A stretch of DNA of 64,000 nucleotides from Siphonodentalium dalli. Lineage: Eukaryota > Mollusca > Scaphopoda > Gadilida > Siphonodentaliidae. The stretch lies in assembly GCA_032622095.1 (NCBI GenBank), contig CP136065.1, forward strand, positions 151,101,577 through 151,165,576, in the 5' to 3' direction. Of the stretch, positions 58,725 to 64,000 are shown piece by piece. Position 1 is the stretch's first letter. Every line of letters begins with the position of its first letter. Position numbers and translations under genes: made by a program. The notes under the pieces are model-generated. The model was not told where the DNA came from. It did not search any database and was given only the letters and a program-made list of their open reading frames with translations.

Positions 58725-61659
58725 CTGTTCCTTCCAATAATCATCGAGTCGATTTTTGAAATGGTTTAATGTATCGGCGTTGACTACCTCTTCTGCTTAT
58801 TGGTTCCAGGGCTCCACAACTCTTTGACTAAAAGTGTGTTATCTTGTGTCTCTGGTTGCCCCTTCTAGAAACAGCTTGAAGTTGTGGCCTCTGGTTTTGG
58901 ATTCGGAGTTCCGTGTCAGTATATTTGCTACTTCCGGGTCATATGTATTGAAAATTTTGTAGCATTCTATCATATCTCCTCTGTGTCGTCTATATTGCAG
59001 GGTGGGAATCTTTAGTTTTTCAAGTCTGTCTTCATATGGTAAATGTTTTAAAGTAGGAACTAGTTTTGTTGCTCTGCGTTGGACTTTCTCAAGTTGGGTG
59101 ATGTGTTTGATCAAATATGGTTTCCATGCTGGCTCCGAATACTCTAATCTTGGTCGAACCAACCCTTTATACAGCTTCGTCATCATTTCTTCATCTAGAT
59201 GTGTAAACGATCTTCTAATCATCCCCATCACTGATTGAGCGCTCTGTGCTTTTTCATTTATATGTTGTTCGAAATTTAAGTTTTTATCTGTGGTGATGCC
59301 TATGTCTTTCTCGCTGTCGACCTGGTTCAGTGTATAGGTTGTTCCATCAACTCCCTTCAATGTATAATTTGGGGTATATCCTTCTTTTCCAATGTTCATC
59401 ATTACACATTTCTCACTAAATTCTCAGGATGGAAGCGAAGAAGCCATTTGTCAGACCATTTTTGTAGTTCATTAAGATCTTGTTGTAGAGTTTCCATGTC
59501 ATCTGGTGTTGTTATCTCTCTGAATATTTTGGTATCGTCAGCGTACATCATGACATCAGATTTTGTTGATCTTGGCAAGTCATTTATATAGATGACAAAT
59601 AGGAGGGGTCCAAGTACGCTTCCCTGTGGAATCCCACTGATGACATCATAGAATTTCGATTTCTCCCCAGTAACAACTGCCCTTTGTCTTCTTCCACTCA
59701 GAAAATCCTTAATCCACCCTAATATGTTGCCTTTGATTCCATATGCCTCTGGTTTGCCTATCAGTCAACGATGTGGCACAGAGTCAAACGTCTTCATGAA
59801 GTCCATGTATATTACATGTGTTGGTTGATTATTTTCTATAGACTTTGTCCATCCTTCAAGTGTATTTAATAACTGTAATGTCGTTGAGCGCCCTTTTATG
59901 TATCTGAATTGATTTTTGCTGAATAATTTATTATTTCTCATATGGTCCATGATCCTGTCTCTTATGACTGATTCTAATACTTTGCAGACTACGCTCGTAA
60001 GGCTGATTGGGCGATAGTTGTTAGCTTTAGTGGCTCCTCCTTTTTTATATATTGCCGATATATTTGCATCCTTCCATTCGTTTGGTAATTGTCCTAGTCT
60101 GAGGCTGTTATTGTAGATTATTGCTAATGGCTTGCTTAATTGGTGTGATAATTCTTTCAATATTCTCGGATGTATCCCATCTGGTCCCAGAGATTTGTTT
60201 TGATTCAGCTTCGATAGTCTGATCTGAATTCCTTCTGCTAACACTTCTAGATCTTCTATTTCATGTTCTATTGCCAGGTCTTCAAGTCGTGGCATCTTTC
60301 CTTGTGGCTCGTTTGTGAAGACGCTAGAAAAGAATTCTGCTAGTACATCCGCTTTCTCTGCATCTGTTGTTGTTGTTGTTCCATCTTTCTTCTCCAAATT
60401 TGGGACACCATTTCTTGTTTTTGAGCGTCTCGCTATGTAGTCCCAGAATTATTTAGGGTTACTTTTTGCCTTGTCGGCAATGTCTTTCTCGTGCACTATC
60501 TGTTTCTGTCTTGTTGCTGTCCTTACTTGATTTCTCAGGCGAGTATACTTTTTATAATTCTCTTCTGTTCTGGTTTCCATGTCTCTTGTCCACATTCTAT
60601 GTTTCTTCTTCACAAGCTCCCTGGTTTTTTTGTCAAGTGGCATTCTGTTTTTAGATTTTGTTGACTTTGTTCTCTCTGGTATATTTTTTTTCAACTGTGT
60701 CTTCCAGTACTAGACAGAAGCGCTTCCACTGTTTGTTATATCATCTTTGCAGTCCTCTAGAAATTTGTTCCAGTCCATGTCAAGATCTTTCTTCATCTGT
60801 GCGTAGTTTCCAGCCGAGTAGACTTTTTTCATTAAGTTATTTATTGGTGTGTAGCACTTGAAGTTGAAGTCAATCATGGAGTGGTCACTCTTTCCCAGTG
60901 GGCTGCAAATCTTTATGTTGGTGATCATATTTTCTTCATTTGTCAGTACCAGATCTAGTGTATTTGCCCTCTGTCCTAATCTTCCTCTTGTTGGCTCTAG
61001 AATGTGCTGAGTTAAGAAGCTTTCATTTACAGTATTGATGAAATCTTCTCCTTTCTTGTTTGTAGCTGTCTGTGCTTTCCAATCAATGGATGGATGGTTA
61101 AAATCTCCCATGAGGAGAATGTGTGAATAATCCCGATTTCTGCATATTTCCTTTATTGTTTTGTTTATTTTGTAATCATTTTCTTCTGTACTTGTGTTAG
61201 GGCTTCTATATACAACTCCTATCAGCATTTTGTCCCTTTTTTCCAGTTTAACTGTTATCCATGCAGCTTCACTCAGTTCTTCGTTTATAATTTGCTCTTC
61301 TGCTGAGATATTCGCCTTCACATACATCAAGACTCCTCTTCCTTTGTTGCTGGTTAAGTTCTTGTGGATCATGATGTAACCGTCAAAGGTATATAACGCA
61401 GGTAGGATGTCCTTGCTTTTCTTCGGCTTAACCTCTGTGATGCATATTATGTCATACTTCTCTTCTTCAACCAAGTGTCTGACAGACTATCTGCATTTAG
61501 GGATAAAATGTGTAGTCCCTCCACCCTGTGCAAATGTTTTGGTGCATTTGGTGCAATTAACGTATTTACAGGTTTCCTCTTCTTCTTGAGGCCTACCTCG
61601 CTTCTTTTTTCTTTACCTTCTTCAGAGTCCATGGAGGGCCCCGAACCTGATAGAACCAC
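58725..61659 (-). pseudogene. Retrotransposon ORF2: endonuclease plus reverse transcriptase
   Basis: Starting in the frame 'GLHILSLNADSLSD' (near 61500), a small deletion shifts into the endonuclease frame (60710-61474) with E14 in 'CITE', 'GVVYRSPN', 'MGDFN' (123-126), D174 and 'SDH' (196-198), the APE-type catalytic set. Stops follow at TAG 60710-60712 and TAA 60449-60451. The RT then shows 'NQNKSLGPDGIHP', 'NNYRPISLTS', motif A 'YMDFMKTFDSV', TGA 59762-59764, 'GIPQGSVLGPLLF', 'YADD' (59534-59545), another shift near 59400, and the C-terminal 'KDIGITTDKNLNF' to 'FKNRLDDYW' stretch. At least five lesions, so inactive. Confidence 0.85.
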
Positions 61660-62471
61660 TCCCCATCTGATTCTTCCATCTTCTTCTTTGCTTCATCTAT
61701 TAATTTCTTCCTGTCTTCTCTGTCCTTTGATAAATCATTTGCAAAGGTGATTTTTAATCCTTTCTCTTTCAACTTTGGCCCAGTTCTCAGTATTTTATCC
61801 TTTGCAGATTCATTTTCAAATGTGATTCTCAAGGGACGTGGTCTATCTTGGTCTTCAGTCTTCTTTCCCAACCTCACCAACTGCTTCATTTTAATTTCTT
61901 GTGGGTCTTCTATGTCGATATTTCTGCAGAGATCCTTAAAAGTTTTAGCATCATCCTCCCTGGCAGTTGTACTTTCTGTTGCACTCGACTCTTCCATGTT
62001 AAAAACAATTACATTGTTTTTCCGCATCTTTGATTCTGCCTAATTTTTTCTGTGTTCCATTATGGCCTCTTCTATTTTGTTTTGAACACTGATGCCTGTT
62101 GCTTGATTTCCCTCTTCTTCTTCTCTTCCATCATTTTCCTCTAATTTTTGGACTCTCTCCTTCAGTTCTCCCATATCCTTTTCCATCAAATCCTGTCTCT
62201 GTTCCATTTTCATCATTTTTCCCAACAACTTTGTTGAAACTTCGTTGCAGCTTCGACAATACCAGTGTACTGACGAATTCTCATCTGAGCACTGCTTTTG
62301 TAGGAACAGCCATATCTCCTTTGAAATCCCCTGACATTTAGCATGAAACCATAGCTCACAAAGTGGGCACCCCAAAGCCTGGTCCGAGCCATCTTCTGAT
62401 ACTAGTTTACTGCAGCTACCACATTTAACGGTTCCTGTTGGCTTTGTTTCTTTTTTGTTCTTTGGCGGCAT
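61593..62471 (-). pseudogene. Retrotransposon ORF1: PHD finger, coiled coil, RRM-like
   Basis: A single frame of 293 codons with an in-frame TAG at 62040-62042. A C4HC3 PHD finger lies at C17, C20, C35, C38, H43, C46, C72 and C75, with W70 before the last pair. A charged heptad region follows (about 85-125), then, past the stop, an RRM-like segment starting 'NNVIVFNM' and a Lys-rich end. PHD and RRM-like modules in ORF1 proteins serve nucleic-acid binding in CR1/L1-type elements. The upstream TAA in the same frame 12 nt before ATG supports the chosen start. Confidence 0.75.
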
Positions 62472-62480
62472 GTTTGTTTA

Positions 62481-62607
62481 CTTGAGGGGAGGCAGTGCAA
62501 TCACTATCTCACCCAAAGGAAAAACAAAACAAATATCGTACTTCTTCTCTTAAGATTTCCTTCTCTTCTTCTTTGGGGGAGGCAGAGCAATCTCTATCTC
62601 ACCCTAG
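62481..62607. repeat. Direct repeat in the inter-ORF spacer
   Basis: A ~33-bp block 'gggaggcag(t/a)gcaatc' with 'ctatctcaccc' occurs at about 62487-62515 and 62577-62604, 90 bp apart. In minus sense both read as 'GGTGAGATAG...CTGCCTCCCC'. It may be a duplicated 5' UTR or junction sequence between the esterase ORF and ORF1. Confidence 0.75.
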
Positions 62608-63324
62608 TTATATATGTATCTCTCTCACCAACCGATAGAGACGTAGGAGCCACAGTCTAGATATTTCTCTGTTTAGATGCAGCCCATCCGTTGTAGAGTT
62701 ATTATAGTCTTTCTTCCACCTCGTGCGTCTTCTTGTTTTGGTACTGAATACCTGGTCTTGGCTTATATGTGGTACATTTATTTGAGTATTGTTTATGTAT
62801 TTCAATTCTTGATTGAAATTTTCAATTTTCTCTTCAAGATTTTTGTTTAAATCTCTGTCTGTATCTCTTCCTTGATTTTTTCTCTCATTCCAAATCTTGA
62901 GTGAATAATATGGACATTCTAGAAATAACGTTTGCACAGTACTGTTTGCCTCTTGTGTCCTGTCTTTCAGTTTTGTATATTCATTTAATACCTCTGTTAT
63001 ATTCTTCTGTCTCAAGTCGATTCTCCTTTCATTGATTTCGGTTAGTTCACACGTTCCAAACCAAAATAGTACTATGGGCCGTCTTCTGTCTTTAATCTTC
63101 CTCTTTATTTTCAACTCAAGCCCTTTCGTTTCCCATGCTTTGGCTCCGGATACGAATATTATATCAACTTTTACTCCATCTTCTTTCTTTATTTGTCTCT
63201 TTAATTCTCTACCTTTACTGTCACACACAATCAAAACTTTCCTTTGATAATGTATGTTCTTTCTTTGGCTTTCAATTCTTTCCAACTTCTTCTTTTCACT
63301 CGTTATTTTTTTAGCGATTGTCAT
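62608..63324 (-). CDS. SGNH/GDSL-esterase-like protein (retrotransposon accessory ORF)
   Basis: An intact frame of 238 codons. Residues 30-40 'VLIVCDSKGRE' fit SGNH block I (candidate nucleophile S36). 'VLFWFGTCEL' (about 85-94) sits where the GxND block is expected but lacks the canonical Asn. 'DGLHLN' at 213-218 supplies the Asp-x-x-His pair (D213, H216). There is no signal peptide; the protein is Lys/Arg-rich, with a helical middle. CR1/L2 ORF1 proteins often carry such an esterase; here it is on its own frame 5' of the PHD ORF1. It is the only undisturbed frame of this element. Confidence 0.6.
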   Translation of the reverse strand: MTIAKKITSEKKKLERIESQRKNIHYQRKVLIVCDSKGRELKRQIKKEDGVKVDIIFVSGAKAWETKGLELKIKRKIKDRRRPIVLFWFGTCELTEINERRIDLRQKNITEVLNEYTKLKDRTQEANSTVQTLFLECPYYSLKIWNERKNQGRDTDRDLNKNLEEKIENFNQELKYINNTQINVPHISQDQVFSTKTRRRTRWKKDYNNSTTDGLHLNREISRLWLLRLYRLVREIHI

Positions 63325-63504
63325 TGGAAAAATCTCGTGTCGGGAAGATTGACAAATTCTCAGATGTTAAAAGTCGGAATAATGAATACATTTTACATAA
63401 ATAATTAAACATAGACTTTGTATAAGTGTTCATAATTCATTTTACAAACTTTTCATTCTCTTAGATATCTTAGATTAAATGCGAAAACATTCCTGATTGA
63501 AAAA

Positions 63505-64000
63505 TCTGTGTGGTCGCCATTTGCAAACATGATTTCCGGACAAATAATAGTGTAGGTCTAAAAATAGATGATGAAGTCTGTTTCGACAAACAGAGTATAG
63601 CTAAAGACTTTAACCTCTTTTTCTGTAGTATAGCTAGTAACCTGGTTGCGAAACTTCCAAAAGCACCTGGTATATTTTGTAAAGAATCCATTATCAGATT
63701 TTATAAAGAGAAAATAGGTTCAAAACAATTTCACATTTCGGTAATATCGGATTCTGAAGTTTTGGAATTACTACAGAATTTAAGTCCATCCAAGGCCACC
63801 GGACCTGACCTCATTCCTGCAAGATTTCTGAGAGATGGTGCCCATATCCTTGCTTCTTCTCTGACTCATATTATAAATTTATCGATCTATCTGGTACAGG
63901 TCCCAAATGAATTGAAAATGGCCAGGGTTGTACCCATATATAAGAAGGGTGACAAGACACAGGCTGGAAATTATCGTCCCGTATCAGTGCTAAATTTAAT
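63505..64000 (+). pseudogene. RT of a second non-LTR element, runs off the window
   Basis: A plus-strand frame running to the window edge: 'NNSVGLKIDDEVCFD', 'KDFNLFFCSIASNLV', then the RT-1 block 'LSPSKATGPDLIPARFLRD' and RT-2 'VVPIYKKGDKTQAGNYRPVS'. An upstream TGA near 63500 and lack of an endonuclease point to 5' truncation. It differs in sequence from the RTs at 36.8 and 58.7-60.4 kb, so it is another lineage. It has no stop in the visible ~490 bp; labelled pseudogene only because the 5' part is missing. Confidence 0.8.

Larger units (their letters stand above)
58530..63324 (-). mobile_element. CR1/L2-like non-LTR retrotransposon, nearly full length
   Basis: In minus sense the order is: SGNH-esterase-like ORF (63324-62608), a ~140-bp spacer with a 90-bp-spaced direct repeat, ORF1 with PHD finger (62471-61593), ORF2 with endonuclease and RT (about 61480-58725), then a 3' tail with 'ataaggtat' repeats. 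In-frame stops and frameshifts in ORF1 and ORF2 make it inactive. Whether the esterase ORF is native to the element or a neighbour is unresolved, but esterase domains are known in ORF1 proteins of CR1/L2 elements. Confidence 0.85.

Noticed and set aside
58839-62471. In-frame TAG/TAA/TGA in the CR1 ORFs as recoding, an alternative code or targeted C-to-T editing
   Set aside because: Frameshifts and a small deletion accompany the stops, and ancestral codons cannot be inferred from one copy; ordinary decay is sufficient.

Overview
This is an AT-rich nuclear window from a metazoan, most likely a marine invertebrate. A mollusc or other lophotrochozoan is my guess (moderate-low confidence). The reasons are spliced exons with GT/AG borders, a class A GPCR split by a 13 kb intron, several jockey/CR1-type non-LTR retrotransposons, very many MITEs and foldback elements, and a repeat at 48.4-48.7 kb of a style I associate with bivalve and gastropod genomes. 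No bacterial operons, CRISPR arrays, rRNA genes or convincing tRNA genes are visible.

Host genes are sparse. The clearest is a rhodopsin-family GPCR on the minus strand. Exon 1 (27278-27678) carries the N-terminus to TM3, and exon 2 (14010-14313) carries ICL2 to TM5. The intron splits the Arg codon of the E/DRY motif. The TM6-TM7 exon was not found. A possible small gene lies at 43.82-44.95 kb on the plus strand (a first-exon candidate and a terminal exon with AATAAA). Four copies of one short C-terminal coding exon sit in two head-to-head inverted pairs at 52.7-57.0 kb. Beside them are a duplicated internal exon (57.72-57.93 kb) and a perfect histone-type 3' stem-loop on the opposite strand (57548-57563).

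Retrotransposons: (i) 15.04-17.10 kb, minus strand, a 5'-truncated RT element interrupted by a TTAA MITE; (ii) a 31.47-31.65 kb RT fragment; (iii) 36.55-39.49 kb, plus strand, a 5'-truncated element with a 750-codon RT frame; (iv) 58.53-63.32 kb, minus strand, a near full-length CR1/L2-like element with an SGNH-esterase-like ORF, a PHD-finger ORF1 and an EN-RT ORF2 broken by stops; (v) 63.5-64.0 kb, plus strand, another RT running off the window.

Most of the rest is non-autonomous DNA-transposon and foldback material. At least five families insert at TTAA with AGG/GGG ends (piggyBac-like signature, no transposase seen). One hAT MITE has an exact 8-bp duplication. Several large palindromes have arms that are themselves tandem arrays (28.2-29.4, 45-49.4 and 49.8-51.1 kb). 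A quasi-palindromic 15-mer, ATAAAGAGCGTTTAT, recurs about two dozen times in otherwise unrelated elements and is the most notable unexplained pattern. Long G/C homopolymers (11-19 nt) are also unusually frequent.

Stretches not listed (for example 5.4-6.8, 7.2-8.6, 8.7-10.5, 32-35 and 42.9-43.8 kb) show no feature I can support.
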